64,000 nucleotides of DNA from NCBI GenBank assembly GCA_000156295.1, contig DS999222.1, positions 204,728-268,727 on the forward strand, given 5' to 3'. A program made the position numbers and the translations under genes. The DNA comes from a marine gamma proteobacterium HTCC2148. Its GTDB lineage: Bacteria > Pseudomonadota > Gammaproteobacteria > Pseudomonadales > Halieaceae. The notes beneath the pieces are model-generated. The model was not told where the DNA came from, did no database searches, and was given only the letters and a program-made list of their open reading frames with translations. Of this stretch, positions 17,721 to 26,612 are shown in pieces (position 1 is the first letter of the stretch; each line of letters opens with the position of its first letter).

Positions 17721-19400
17721 ATGTCACAGCTCAAACAGGAATTTGATACCGCGATTGCGCAACTTACGGGTGAGGGCGCACCTTACGAGATTGCCGTTGA
17801 TGAGACCGGTCTGCGTTATTACAAGTCAGCACCCGCCAATTTGCGTGAGGCGCTAGCTGTTGGCCGCAATCACGGCGATCGCGAGTTTTTGATTTATGAG
17901 GGGGAACGTCGCACTTTCAACCAGCTGCTAGACGAGGCTGACGCCTTGGGTGCAGCCTTGCAGTCATCGGGAATTGGCCCTGGTGACCGAGTTGCGTTGG
18001 CAATGCGCAACTATCCTGAGTGGATGTCGGGGCTTATTGCGGTTGTCGGCATAGGTGCAGTTGTTGTTCCCGTTAACAGCTGGGGCAAGCCGGCAGACAT
18101 CGCCTATACAGTAGAAGACGCCGGGGCGAAACTGGTGATCTGTGATCAGCAGCGTTACGACGGTATCGCACAGTTGATGGATGCAAATGGCATTCGCACT
18201 CTGATTGCCAGGCCCGCGAACCCACAAGACGTTAACGGGCTGCCCGCTCTGGTCTCTGGTTTCCAGGGAAAAGCACCACAACATGTCGATATTGATGCCG
18301 ATGACGTCGCCATGATCATGTATACCTCCGGAACCAGCGGTAAGCCCAAGGGAGCGGTATCCACCCACAGGGCTATTTGCCAGGCGGTGTTCAATATGGA
18401 GTGTGCAGCGATTGCCGCGGCAATGACCAACGGTGAATTGATCACGGCAATGTTGGAACGTAATTTTGAACCGACCTCACTGCTAGCGGTTCCACTTTTT
18501 CATGTCAGTGGCTGCCACGCTCAGTTCCTGGCCAATTTGCGCGGTGGTCGACGGATCGTAATGATGTACAAGTGGGACGTAAGTCAGGCCCTTAAGTACA
18601 TTGAGAGTGAGCGCGTTACCGCTGTTGCGGCAGCCCCAGCTATGATCCTCGACTTACTAGAGGCGGAGAACTTCGACGCGACAGACACCAGCAGCCTGTT
18701 TTCCATGGGGGTGGGAGGCGCTGCAACGCCGCCCAAGGTGGGTACTTTGTTGCGAGAAAAAATGCCGCAGAATTTCAGCGGCACTGGTTATGGGATGACC
18801 GAAACCAATGCCCAGGGAGCCTCCCTGACCGGGAAGGCCTTTCAGGAGAAGCCCGGCACAGCGGGATTTCCACATCCGATTACGGACATTCGCATTGGTG
18901 ACGAGACCGGAGAATCGCTGCCCCAAGGCGACACCGGTGAAATTTGGGTGCGTTGTGTGGCCAACATTCGCGAGTACTGGAATCGGCCCGACTCCAATGC
19001 CGAGGACTTCCATGAAGGCTGGCTGAAAACAGGTGATATCGGTTACCTCGACGACGACGGTTTTTTGTTCCTTGCCGATCGCGCCAAGGACATGATTATT
19101 CGTGGTGGCGAAAACATCTATCCCATAGAAATCGAGAACGAGTTACTCGACCACGAGGCAGTGAAAGAGGTGGCAGCGGTAGGTTTGCCTCACGAGCGCC
19201 TGGGCGAGGAAGTGGCGGTTGTAGTGCACTTGCATGAGGGAGCAGCGATTACGGAAGAGGGAATTATTAATTTCGCCAAGGAGAGGCTCGCCAGTTATAA
19301 AGTACCTGCCAGGGTTTATATCTCCGAACAAGCGCTGCCGCGTAATGCCACGAACAAGGTACTCAAGCGCGAGATTAAAGAAGCATTGCTGGGAGCCTGA
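17721..19400 (+). CDS. Acyl-CoA ligase (AMP-binding)
   Basis: This 559-residue member of the ANL superfamily activates a carboxylic acid to its CoA thioester through an acyl-adenylate. It shows the phosphate loop YTSGTSGKPKGA (201-212), the YGMTETNA motif, the TGDIGYLDDDGF hinge region and the RGGENIYPIEIEN signature. The C-terminal domain ends in a typical Lys-containing NKVLKREIK. Fatty or aryl acids are both possible substrates. The divergent regulator and the nearby reductase favour a fatty acid. The start is ATG 17721; the 5' region has a short purine stretch (GGAAAA). Confidence 0.9.
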   Translation: MSQLKQEFDTAIAQLTGEGAPYEIAVDETGLRYYKSAPANLREALAVGRNHGDREFLIYEGERRTFNQLLDEADALGAALQSSGIGPGDRVALAMRNYPEWMSGLIAVVGIGAVVVPVNSWGKPADIAYTVEDAGAKLVICDQQRYDGIAQLMDANGIRTLIARPANPQDVNGLPALVSGFQGKAPQHVDIDADDVAMIMYTSGTSGKPKGAVSTHRAICQAVFNMECAAIAAAMTNGELITAMLERNFEPTSLLAVPLFHVSGCHAQFLANLRGGRRIVMMYKWDVSQALKYIESERVTAVAAAPAMILDLLEAENFDATDTSSLFSMGVGGAATPPKVGTLLREKMPQNFSGTGYGMTETNAQGASLTGKAFQEKPGTAGFPHPITDIRIGDETGESLPQGDTGEIWVRCVANIREYWNRPDSNAEDFHEGWLKTGDIGYLDDDGFLFLADRAKDMIIRGGENIYPIEIENELLDHEAVKEVAAVGLPHERLGEEVAVVVHLHEGAAITEEGIINFAKERLASYKVPARVYISEQALPRNATNKVLKREIKEALLGA

Positions 19401-19497
19401 TCACCTCTGCGTGTTCATTTTGGGCTGCGCGCCAGCATGCGAGGGCTAGAGTGGTCGCGAGAGGCTGTTATCACTGGCATTAAGGGGCAGTTGGTCC

Positions 19498-19521
19498 ATT
19501 CTTGGCGTGAATACCAAGAAT
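19498..19521. promoter_or_regulatory. Inverted repeat upstream of isocitrate lyase
   Basis: Perfect 8-bp arms (ATTCTTGG and CCAAGAAT) flank an 8-base spacer, 117 bases before the aceA start. The symmetry suits an operator for a dimeric regulator or a weak hairpin. Nothing else of note is seen in 19401-19637. Confidence 0.35.
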
Positions 19522-19637
19522 CCCGCCTATTTATTTCAATTATGCCTCTCCCGGGACTAGTATGCCCTTCAACGACTGGCTGACCTTCCGTCTTCCGGCT
19601 ACCCACAGTCCTAAACCCGTATCCAGAGGTACCACCT

Positions 19638-21230
19638 ATGTCTATCCAGAACGACATCAATGACATCGCCCAGCTGCGCACTCAGCAAGGCAGCGCCTGG
19701 GATGAGATCAACCCTGAATCTGCCGCTCGCATGCGCGCCCAGAACCGCTTCAAGACCGGTCTGGATGTCGCCAAGTACACCGCTGGCATCATGCGTGCCG
19801 ATATGGAAGCCTACGACGCTGATCCTGCCAAGTACACTCAGTCACTGGGCTGCTGGCACGGTTTCATCGGTCAGCAGAAGCTGATCTCTATCAAGAAGCA
19901 CTTCAACAGCACCGACCGACGTTATCTATACCTTTCTGGTTGGATGATCGCCGCTCTGCGTTCTGATTTTGGTCCGCTGCCTGACCAGTCCATGCACGAG
20001 AAAACAACTGTGTCTGGTCTGATCGAAGAGCTGTATACCTTCCTGCGCCAGGCTGATGCTCGCGAACTTGGCGGCCTTTTCCGTAAGTTGGATGCCGCCC
20101 GTGCTGCCGGCGACGATGTTGCTGCCAAGGCAACCCAGAATGATATTGACAACCACGTGACTCACGTAGTGCCCATTATTGCCGATATCGATGCGGGCTT
20201 TGGTAACGCAGAAGCAACGTACCTGCTGGCCAAGCAGATGATTGAAGCGGGTGCTTGCGCCATTCAGCTGGAAAACCAGGTGTCTGACGAGAAGCAATGT
20301 GGTCACCAGGACGGTAAAGTGACCGTTCCTCACGAGGACTTCCTCGCTAAAATCCGCGCCGTTCGTTACGCGTTCCTGGAGCTGGGAATTGAAGACGGCG
20401 TGATCGTTGCCCGTACTGACTCACTCGGTGCTGGCCTGACCAAGCAAATTGCTGTGACTCACGAAGTCGGCGACCTGGGCGACCAGTACAACAGCTTCCT
20501 TGATGTTGAAGAGCTGGAGCCTGCCGACATGAACCATGGTGATGTGATCATCAATCACCACGGCAAGTTGGTTCGTCCCAAGCGTTTACCTTCCAACCTG
20601 TATCAATTCCGTAAGGGTACCGGTGAAGATCGCTGTGTACTGGATAGCATCACTTCTTTGCAAAATGGCGCTGACCTGCTGTGGATTGAAACCGAAAAGC
20701 CGCACATCGGCCAGATCGGTGGCATGGTAAACCGCATTCGCGAGGTAATCCCCAATGCGAAGCTGGTTTATAACAACAGTCCTTCATTCAACTGGACGCT
20801 GAACTTCCGACAGCAGGTATTTGATGCCTGGAGCGAAGAGGGCAAAGACGTAGCAGCCTACGATCGCGACCAACTGATGAGCGTTGATTACGACGAAACC
20901 GATCTGGCTGCAGAAGCAGATGAGCGTATTCGCACGTTCCAGGCGGACTCTGCTGCACAAGCAGGTATCTTCCACCACCTGATCACACTGCCTACTTACC
21001 ACACCGCGGCCCTGTCTACCGACAACCTGGCCAAGGAGTACTTTGGCGATCAGGGCATGCTCGGCTATGTTAAGGGTGTTCAGCGCAAGGAAATCCGTCA
21101 GGGTATTGCCTGCGTTAAGCACCAGAACATGGCTGGCTCTGACATGGGCGACGACCACAAAGAGTACTTTGCTGGCGACGCAGCCCTCAAGGCCGGTGGT
21201 GAAGACAACACCATGAACCAGTTTGGCTAA
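19638..21230 (+). CDS. aceA: Isocitrate lyase
   Basis: This 530-residue enzyme cleaves isocitrate to glyoxylate and succinate, the first step of the glyoxylate shunt needed for growth on fatty acids and acetate. It is the long Pseudomonas-type form. The active-site motif is K-Q-C-G-H at 219-223, with Cys221 the catalytic base. The metal-binding segment IADIDAGFGN and the substrate motif NNSPSFNW are also present. Codon use appears strongly biased toward preferred codons, as in a highly expressed gene. It fits the neighbouring fatty-acid genes. A strong terminator follows. Confidence 0.96.
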   Translation: MSIQNDINDIAQLRTQQGSAWDEINPESAARMRAQNRFKTGLDVAKYTAGIMRADMEAYDADPAKYTQSLGCWHGFIGQQKLISIKKHFNSTDRRYLYLSGWMIAALRSDFGPLPDQSMHEKTTVSGLIEELYTFLRQADARELGGLFRKLDAARAAGDDVAAKATQNDIDNHVTHVVPIIADIDAGFGNAEATYLLAKQMIEAGACAIQLENQVSDEKQCGHQDGKVTVPHEDFLAKIRAVRYAFLELGIEDGVIVARTDSLGAGLTKQIAVTHEVGDLGDQYNSFLDVEELEPADMNHGDVIINHHGKLVRPKRLPSNLYQFRKGTGEDRCVLDSITSLQNGADLLWIETEKPHIGQIGGMVNRIREVIPNAKLVYNNSPSFNWTLNFRQQVFDAWSEEGKDVAAYDRDQLMSVDYDETDLAAEADERIRTFQADSAAQAGIFHHLITLPTYHTAALSTDNLAKEYFGDQGMLGYVKGVQRKEIRQGIACVKHQNMAGSDMGDDHKEYFAGDAALKAGGEDNTMNQFG

Positions 21231-21247
21231 GCTTTTTGGTTACAATA

Positions 21248-21278
21248 AAAAGGGCGGGTATTACCCGCCCTTTTTTTT
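21248..21278. terminator. Strong terminator between aceA and the convergent aldehyde dehydrogenase gene
   Basis: A 12-bp perfect stem (21248-21259 with 21263-21274, three-base loop) with an eight-T tract on the plus strand and A-rich bases before it. It can serve both convergent genes. Confidence 0.9.
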
Positions 21279-21314
21279 ATGCCTTTAGTTTGCGATTGCT
21301 TTTTAGTGCAAGCC

Positions 21315-22778
21315 TCAGCTATCCAACCCGCCCATCAGCATGTATTTGATTTCAACGTAGTCGTCGATACCGTACTTGGAACCCTCGCGTCCAGAGCCGG
21401 ATTCCTTAACGCCACCGAAGGGCGCCATTTCGTTAGAAATAATACCTTCGTTAATACCCACAATGCCGTAATCGAGCGCTTCTGCGACGCGCCATACGCG
21501 GCCAATATCGCGTGTGTAGAAGTAAGACGCCAAACCGAATTCAGTGTCGTTGGCCATCGCGATGACTTCTTCTTCTGTGGAAAAACGCACCACGGGTGAC
21601 ACCGGACCAAAAATTTCATTGCGGAAAACGGCCATGTCTGAGGTCACTTCGGTCAGCACGGTGGGCTGGTAAAAACAGCCGCCTAACTCATGGGGGCCAC
21701 CTCCAACCACCAGTTTTGCGCCCTGCCCGATAGAGTCCTGAACGAGTTTGTCCACATCGGTGACGGCTTTGGTATTGACCAGGGGGCCGATGATAACGCC
21801 ATCGTCTGCGCCGTTGCCTACGGTCAGTTCTTCGGTCGCCTTAACCAACTTGGCGACAAACTCATCGTAAACACCGTCCTGCACAAACATTCGGTTAGAA
21901 CAAACACAGGTTTGTCCGGCGTTACGGTACTTGGAGATCATCGCTCCCGTGATGGCAGAGTCAATGTCGGCATCGTCGAACACGATGAACGGAGCGTTGC
22001 CGCCCAGTTCCATGGATGTCTTCTTCATGGTGTCTGCACAGGCGGAAGTTAGCATCTTGCCCACGGGGGTGGAGCCGGTAAAGGTCAGTTTGCGAACTAC
22101 GGGGTTGGCCGTCAGTTCACCGCCAATAGCAGCAGAACTTCCAGCAATGACATTAATAACGCCTGCGGGTACACCGGCGCGCTCAGCCAGTTCAACCATG
22201 GCGAAGGCAGACAGAGGTGTTTCCGTAGCGGGCTTGATCACAATGCTGCACCCTGCGGCCAATGCAGGAGCGGCTTTGCGCGCGATCATGGCATTGGGAA
22301 AATTCCAGGGGGTGATGGCAGCTACCACACCCACAGGCTGTTTAATGCACACGATACGCTTGTCGGAAGAGGGGCCGGGAATAACATCGCCATCGATGCG
22401 CTTGGCTTCTTCGCCAAACCACTCAACGAAAGCAGCTCCGTAGGCGATTTCGCCGCGGGATTCTGCAATAACCTTGCCTTGCTCTGCGGTCATTATCTGA
22501 GCCAGGTCTTCCTGGTTAGCCATCATCAAGTCATACCACTTTCTGATAATGCCAGCACGTGCCTTGGCGGGCTGTTTTTTCCAGGACTGCATTGCTGCAT
22601 CAGCCGCAGCGACAGCTCTGGCAGTTTCAGCGGCTCCGAGCTTGGCGACATTGGTAATCAACTCGCCGTTAGCAGGATTGGTGACGGGAAAAGTAGCGCC
22701 GTCGTCTGCATCTATCCATTGGCCATCGACGTACGCCTGACTTTTAAGTAACGAGGGGTCTGACAGGGAAAGTGACAT
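21315..22778 (-). CDS. Succinate-semialdehyde dehydrogenase-like aldehyde dehydrogenase
   Basis: This 487-residue NAD(P)-dependent aldehyde dehydrogenase has strong GabD-like motifs: PWNFPNAMIARK, the cofactor motif FTGSTPVGK, the catalytic Glu in MELGGNAP and the nucleophile Cys in GQTCVCSNR. The length fits GabD (about 480). Family members oxidise succinate semialdehyde to succinate, but a role on an aldehyde made by the downstream catabolic genes is also possible. ATG 22778 is used; the longer upstream frame has no protein-like sequence. The promoter is shared with the divergent SDR gene at 22873. Confidence 0.88.
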   Translation of the reverse strand: MSLSLSDPSLLKSQAYVDGQWIDADDGATFPVTNPANGELITNVAKLGAAETARAVAAADAAMQSWKKQPAKARAGIIRKWYDLMMANQEDLAQIMTAEQGKVIAESRGEIAYGAAFVEWFGEEAKRIDGDVIPGPSSDKRIVCIKQPVGVVAAITPWNFPNAMIARKAAPALAAGCSIVIKPATETPLSAFAMVELAERAGVPAGVINVIAGSSAAIGGELTANPVVRKLTFTGSTPVGKMLTSACADTMKKTSMELGGNAPFIVFDDADIDSAITGAMISKYRNAGQTCVCSNRMFVQDGVYDEFVAKLVKATEELTVGNGADDGVIIGPLVNTKAVTDVDKLVQDSIGQGAKLVVGGGPHELGGCFYQPTVLTEVTSDMAVFRNEIFGPVSPVVRFSTEEEVIAMANDTEFGLASYFYTRDIGRVWRVAEALDYGIVGINEGIISNEMAPFGGVKESGSGREGSKYGIDDYVEIKYMLMGGLDS

Positions 22779-22872
22779 TTTTTTAATTCCTTTTGTGTTT
22801 CGATGTTGGTTAAATGAAGCGGAGCTTATCATGCAGGCTCGCCCCTGACCTGAAAAAATATGAGGAGACAGC

Positions 22873-23703
22873 GTGACCAGAGACAGATTTATTGACCATA
22901 CAGTAGTGGTGACCGGCGGAGCCAGTGGCATTGGCGAGGCTACTGTGCGCGCTATCGTGGCCGAGGGTGGAAACGTAGTGATTGCAGACCTTCAGGAAGA
23001 ACTGGGTGCTGCATTGGCGGCAGAGCTGGGCAATGCTGCGATTTTTCAGCGCACTGATGTCACTCGTGAAGAGGACATTGAGGCGGCGATAGCGGCCGGT
23101 TGCACCACCTTCGGTTCTATCACCGGCATGGTAAACAACGCCGGTATCGTCGGCGCAGTTGGTTCTATTATGGATACCACGGCGGAGGCTTACGATAAAA
23201 CGATGGCCATTCTCTCCCGTGGTGTTTACCTGGGGATTAAGCATGCTGCGCGCGCCATGAAGGAGCACGGTGGCGCAATTGTTTCTCTTGCCAGCACCGC
23301 GGGAATTCTGGGAGGGCAGGGTCCCCATGTTTATTCTATGGCCAAGCACGGTGTGGTCGGGTTGACTAAATCGGCTGCTAGTGAACTTTCCAGCTATGGA
23401 ATTAGAGTCAACGCGGTTGCGCCCGGAGGTACGGTGACGCCGATGACCAATGCGCTGGTTGAAGGCGGCGCCGAAGCCATGACGCAAGCTATTGCCGCTG
23501 GGTCGCCACTGGGTATTGCCTGCATGCCTGAAGATATCGCCGCTGCCATCCTCTATCTGTTGAGCAACGAGGCACGCTATGTCACTGGTCATACCTTGAC
23601 CGTCGATGCAGGTCTGACAACCGCCGGCAATACGCCGCCGTCCTTTTTCGCTGAGGAAGCCAAGATTCTTAAGCATGCGGGTCAGAGGGAGTTGGACGCT
23701 TAG
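22873..23703 (+). CDS. SDR-family oxidoreductase
   Basis: This 276-residue classical SDR starts with GTG 22873 after a GAGGAG. It contains TGGASGIG, VNNAG, a Ser in SLASTAG and YSMAK as the catalytic pair; the Asp in VIADLQ favours NAD. The C-terminal VDAGLTT is typical. It lies divergent from the aldehyde dehydrogenase and convergent with a SnoaL-like pair. Likely alcohol/ketone redox in the catabolic region; the substrate is unknown. Confidence 0.87.
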   Translation: MTRDRFIDHTVVVTGGASGIGEATVRAIVAEGGNVVIADLQEELGAALAAELGNAAIFQRTDVTREEDIEAAIAAGCTTFGSITGMVNNAGIVGAVGSIMDTTAEAYDKTMAILSRGVYLGIKHAARAMKEHGGAIVSLASTAGILGGQGPHVYSMAKHGVVGLTKSAASELSSYGIRVNAVAPGGTVTPMTNALVEGGAEAMTQAIAAGSPLGIACMPEDIAAAILYLLSNEARYVTGHTLTVDAGLTTAGNTPPSFFAEEAKILKHAGQRELDA

Positions 23704-23706
23704 GGC

Positions 23707-24219
23707 TCAGGGCCTGCGCCGATTGTCACGAAGATAAACCGCATCGTCACTGCGGGCGCCACGCAGTCCATCGGGGGCTAGTTCAAAGTAAAGGTCGTTG
23801 GTGGGGCTGGTGCGGCTCCAGTCCACCAGTTCGCTGCGATAGGCAAATTTCCAGATGCCCTCGCGCTTTTCGTAGCGATCCAGGTAACGACCGGAGATGA
23901 TCAGGTCTTCATGACCGTCATCGGTAGGTACCTTGTGATAGGCCTGAAAATAGATCTCACCGAAGGCCTCATCGCCTTCTACATCAATCAGGGAATTGCC
24001 GATCAGGTGCTGGTTTGCCGCGTGTCCCTGCAGGGCAGACATCGCAAACTCAATAAACGCCGCGGGATCACTGTTGTGAATTCCGAATTCGCACCAACCA
24101 TCCTCCCAGAACTGATCCAGCATTAGAGGTGCGTCCAATCTGTCCAGGCCGCGCATATACCGGCAGCACAGTTCGTAGATGTCTTGTTTTGCCAGGTAGG
24201 TTTCTAAACGTTGGTCCAT
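23707..24219 (-). CDS. SnoaL-like (NTF2-fold) protein 1
   Basis: This 170-residue protein has the SnoaL_4-type pattern: an N-terminal helix with ELCCRYMRGLDRLD, a DQFWEDGWCEFG segment, HLIGNSLIDVEGDEA, GRYLDRYEKREGIWKFAYRSELVDWSRT. The fold is a small cone-shaped alpha/beta barrel, shared by dehydratases, isomerases and the beta subunits of ring-hydroxylating oxygenases. It overlaps the preceding SnoaL-like gene by one base (TAATG), so the two are translated together. Its exact role is unknown. Confidence 0.8.
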   Translation of the reverse strand: MDQRLETYLAKQDIYELCCRYMRGLDRLDAPLMLDQFWEDGWCEFGIHNSDPAAFIEFAMSALQGHAANQHLIGNSLIDVEGDEAFGEIYFQAYHKVPTDDGHEDLIISGRYLDRYEKREGIWKFAYRSELVDWSRTSPTNDLYFELAPDGLRGARSDDAVYLRDNRRRP

Positions 24220-24752
24220 TATGCATGTCCTCCCGCATTCAGGAATTCGTGAAGGGGGTCTTGATCGCCGTGGCTGCCCTTGGCCAGTTGTAAAAATGCG
24301 TCGCTATCGCGTTCATCCTCAACTTCCCGGGTGCGGCTCCAATCCATGACGACCTGACGATGCAGCATTCGCCACTGTCCTTGGCGTTTTTCCAGTAAGT
24401 CCAGGTAGCGACCGGCGAAGCACATCTCCTGGCCACCGCCGGGTAGCAGATGATCGGCATTGACGTAGCTCTCGCAGCGGGCACTCGAACCCTCCAGCGA
24501 TACCAGTGTATTGCCAAGAGAATGCCGGGTGAGTTCGTAGGCACCACCCAGGGCCTCTACCACCAGCTTCGCGAAGGCTTGGGCGGGTCCCTTGTAACTT
24601 CCGTAGTCTACTTCCGCCTCTGGCCAATAGCAGTGCTGTAGCAGGGTGCTATCCAGGCGGTCCAGGCCGCGGGAATGCAACTGCAGCACTTCGATAATCG
24701 CCAGCTTGTCGGCCACATCTTCAGTTTCAAGTGGTATACCCATGTCCATCAT
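24219..24752 (-). CDS. SnoaL-like (NTF2-fold) protein 2
   Basis: This 177-residue protein is a paralogue of the next gene (shared pattern LHSRGLDRLD, HSLGNTLVSLEG, GRYLDLLEKRQGQWRMLHR, DWSRT). The start at ATG 24752 follows an AAGGA; a second ATG lies at 24749. It is head-to-head with a Rieske oxygenase alpha gene across a promoter containing the best copy of the palindromic operator (24818). It could be a dehydratase/isomerase or a beta-subunit-like partner for the oxygenase; the latter is inference from fold and position. Confidence 0.8.
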   Translation of the reverse strand: MMDMGIPLETEDVADKLAIIEVLQLHSRGLDRLDSTLLQHCYWPEAEVDYGSYKGPAQAFAKLVVEALGGAYELTRHSLGNTLVSLEGSSARCESYVNADHLLPGGGQEMCFAGRYLDLLEKRQGQWRMLHRQVVMDWSRTREVEDERDSDAFLQLAKGSHGDQDPLHEFLNAGGHA

Positions 24753-24817
24753 TACTTTGTCCTTGGAATGTGGTTGTGTGACTTGCAATAAAGACCTAAG
24801 AAAGCACATACTAAAAA

Positions 24818-24835
24818 ACAGTCAATCCTGATTGT
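24818..24835. promoter_or_regulatory. Palindromic operator copy 1 (perfect consensus)
   Basis: The sequence ACAGTCA-ATCC-TGATTGT fits the consensus ACARTCA-N4-TGAYTGT at every fixed position. It lies between the divergent SnoaL-like (24752) and Rieske oxygenase (24887) starts, 66 and 51 bases from them. A TetR-type dimer is the likely binder. Confidence 0.75.
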
Positions 24836-24886
24836 ATTATTGGATGTGCATCTGCGTCCAGTCACTAAATGGGGGATCGAGGTAAA

Positions 24887-26269
24887 ATGACAGAGAAAAC
24901 TGCAGCACCTGGCTCTGCGCGCGCACCGGGACATACGGTGGCTTCTACCCTGGCTGACGATACCAGGCAGGTGCCCCCGCCGTTGATGGAGCAGAGTTTC
25001 GAATTTCTTGGGGACGAAGATATTCCCTGCAGTCGCTATACCTCCCGGGCCTTCGCCGATCTTGAAACCGAGCGCCTTTGGGGGCGCAGTTGGCAGTGGG
25101 CCTGTCGCGAGGAGCACCTGCAGGATGTGGGTGATAACTATGTCTATAACATTGGTCCCTATTCGATCATTGTGATTCGCAGTGAAGAGGACAACATTCA
25201 GGCGTTTATCAATAGTTGTTCCCATCGGGGAACAAAGCTCCTGGGTGGCGAAGGGGCGGGATACTCGCCACAATTAACCTGCCCTTTTCACGGCTGGACC
25301 TGGAATATAAAAGGGGAATTGGAATCGCTGCCGGCCAAGTGGGATTTCCCGCATGCCAGCGCCGAGACACACGGCCTGCATCCGGTCAAAACCGAGCTAT
25401 GGGGAGGGTTTGTTTTTTTCAACCTGGATCCCAACGCAAAGCCTCTGGCCGATTACATGGATGTGATGCCTGAGCACTTTTCGCACTTTCCTCTCGAGCA
25501 AAGGCGTATTCGGGTGCATGTTCAAAAGATCCTGCCAGCCAACTGGAAAGCGTCGCAGGAAGCGTTCATGGAGGCATACCATAACTTCGAAACCCACAAC
25601 GCCCCCAATGGTGCCAACACGCAATACGATGTCTTTGGTAAGTACGTCAGTCGCTTTATTCACAATATAGGCAATTACAGTCCCGAATCATTGAGTGATT
25701 ACCCGGGCGATAAATGGCGTGACCCTCCATTGACGGAAAACGAGCTACTGCAGATGCTCTCTATATTTGGCCTGGACCATGATGAAGTGCCAGCGGGCGA
25801 GACTGCTCGTAGCATTGCGGCCGAAGACTTGCGTCGTCGTATTGGTAAGGGACTGGGAGTCGATTTATCTGCGGTGAGTGATTGCATGATGCTCGATTCC
25901 ATCGAATATCACCTGTTCCCTAATATGTTTTTCTTTCCCGGTATTACTGTGCCCATGGTTTATCGATTCCGCCCTAATGGCGATGACGTCGATAGCTGTA
26001 TCTTTGACCTGATGATATTAGAACCTTTGCCGGAAGGGGCTGAGCATCCAGAGCCACCGGAGCCGGAAAAGTTGAGCGTGGAACAGTCCTACACCGAATC
26101 GGAAGCACTGAGCTGGCTGGCGCCGGTCTACGATGAGGACACCGGCAATCTCGACCTGCAACAGCAGGGCTTTAAGACCAGTCGAAAGCCAGGTATTACC
26201 CTGGGCAATTATCAGGAGTCACGTATTCGACGAGTTCACATGACACTGGATGAATTTTTACAGGAGTAA
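24887..26269 (+). CDS. Rieske non-heme iron oxygenase alpha subunit 1
   Basis: This 460-residue oxygenase component carries a Rieske [2Fe-2S] site (C111-x-H113 and C132-x2-H135) and a catalytic iron site with two His in EAYHNFETH (H232, H237) and a late acidic ligand near EDTGNLDLQQQGF. The bridging residue before the first His is Glu instead of the classical Asp. Such enzymes insert oxygen into C-H or C=C bonds using electrons from a reductase/ferredoxin. The start at ATG 24887 has a GAGG at ideal spacing. The next gene, 4 bases on, is a Rieske ferredoxin, a likely electron donor. Confidence 0.92.
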   Translation: MTEKTAAPGSARAPGHTVASTLADDTRQVPPPLMEQSFEFLGDEDIPCSRYTSRAFADLETERLWGRSWQWACREEHLQDVGDNYVYNIGPYSIIVIRSEEDNIQAFINSCSHRGTKLLGGEGAGYSPQLTCPFHGWTWNIKGELESLPAKWDFPHASAETHGLHPVKTELWGGFVFFNLDPNAKPLADYMDVMPEHFSHFPLEQRRIRVHVQKILPANWKASQEAFMEAYHNFETHNAPNGANTQYDVFGKYVSRFIHNIGNYSPESLSDYPGDKWRDPPLTENELLQMLSIFGLDHDEVPAGETARSIAAEDLRRRIGKGLGVDLSAVSDCMMLDSIEYHLFPNMFFFPGITVPMVYRFRPNGDDVDSCIFDLMILEPLPEGAEHPEPPEPEKLSVEQSYTESEALSWLAPVYDEDTGNLDLQQQGFKTSRKPGITLGNYQESRIRRVHMTLDEFLQE

Positions 26270-26273
26270 GCGG

Positions 26274-26588
26274 GTGAATGAATTTTTGCAGGTAGCGAGC
26301 CTATCTGATCTGCCTCAGGGTCAGACCCTGTGCGTTGAAATTGATGGACGCGAAGTGCTGCTCTGCCATACTGCTGAGGGAGTCTATGCGGTGGACAATC
26401 TTTGCAGTCATGCGGATGCTCGCCTGTGCGATGGCAAGCTCAAGGGGCAAAAAATTCTCTGTCCGTTACACGGTGCTGCGTTTGATGTTCGTGACGGTAG
26501 TGCACTTACGCGTCCGGCCATCACTCCGATCGCCAGTCACAGCGTGACAGTCGATGATGATGCTATTCTGGTAGCATTGACCGACTGA
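26274..26588 (+). CDS. Rieske-type ferredoxin
   Basis: This 104-residue protein is a small Rieske ferredoxin with C44-x-H46 and C63-x2-H66 binding one [2Fe-2S] cluster. It starts at GTG 26274 with an AGGAG just upstream, overlapping the end of the oxygenase gene region. It is the only ferredoxin gene in the window, and no ferredoxin reductase is present, so it may serve several of the six oxygenases and depend on a reductase encoded elsewhere. Confidence 0.9.
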   Translation: MNEFLQVASLSDLPQGQTLCVEIDGREVLLCHTAEGVYAVDNLCSHADARLCDGKLKGQKILCPLHGAAFDVRDGSALTRPAITPIASHSVTVDDDAILVALTD

Positions 26589-26612
26589 TTTTAGCTATTT
26601 AAAAACTACTCT

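Noticed and set aside
22779..22931. N-terminal extension of the aldehyde dehydrogenase frame
   Set aside because: The added residues are unlike the family and run through the shared promoter into the divergent SDR gene; ATG 22778 gives the normal length.
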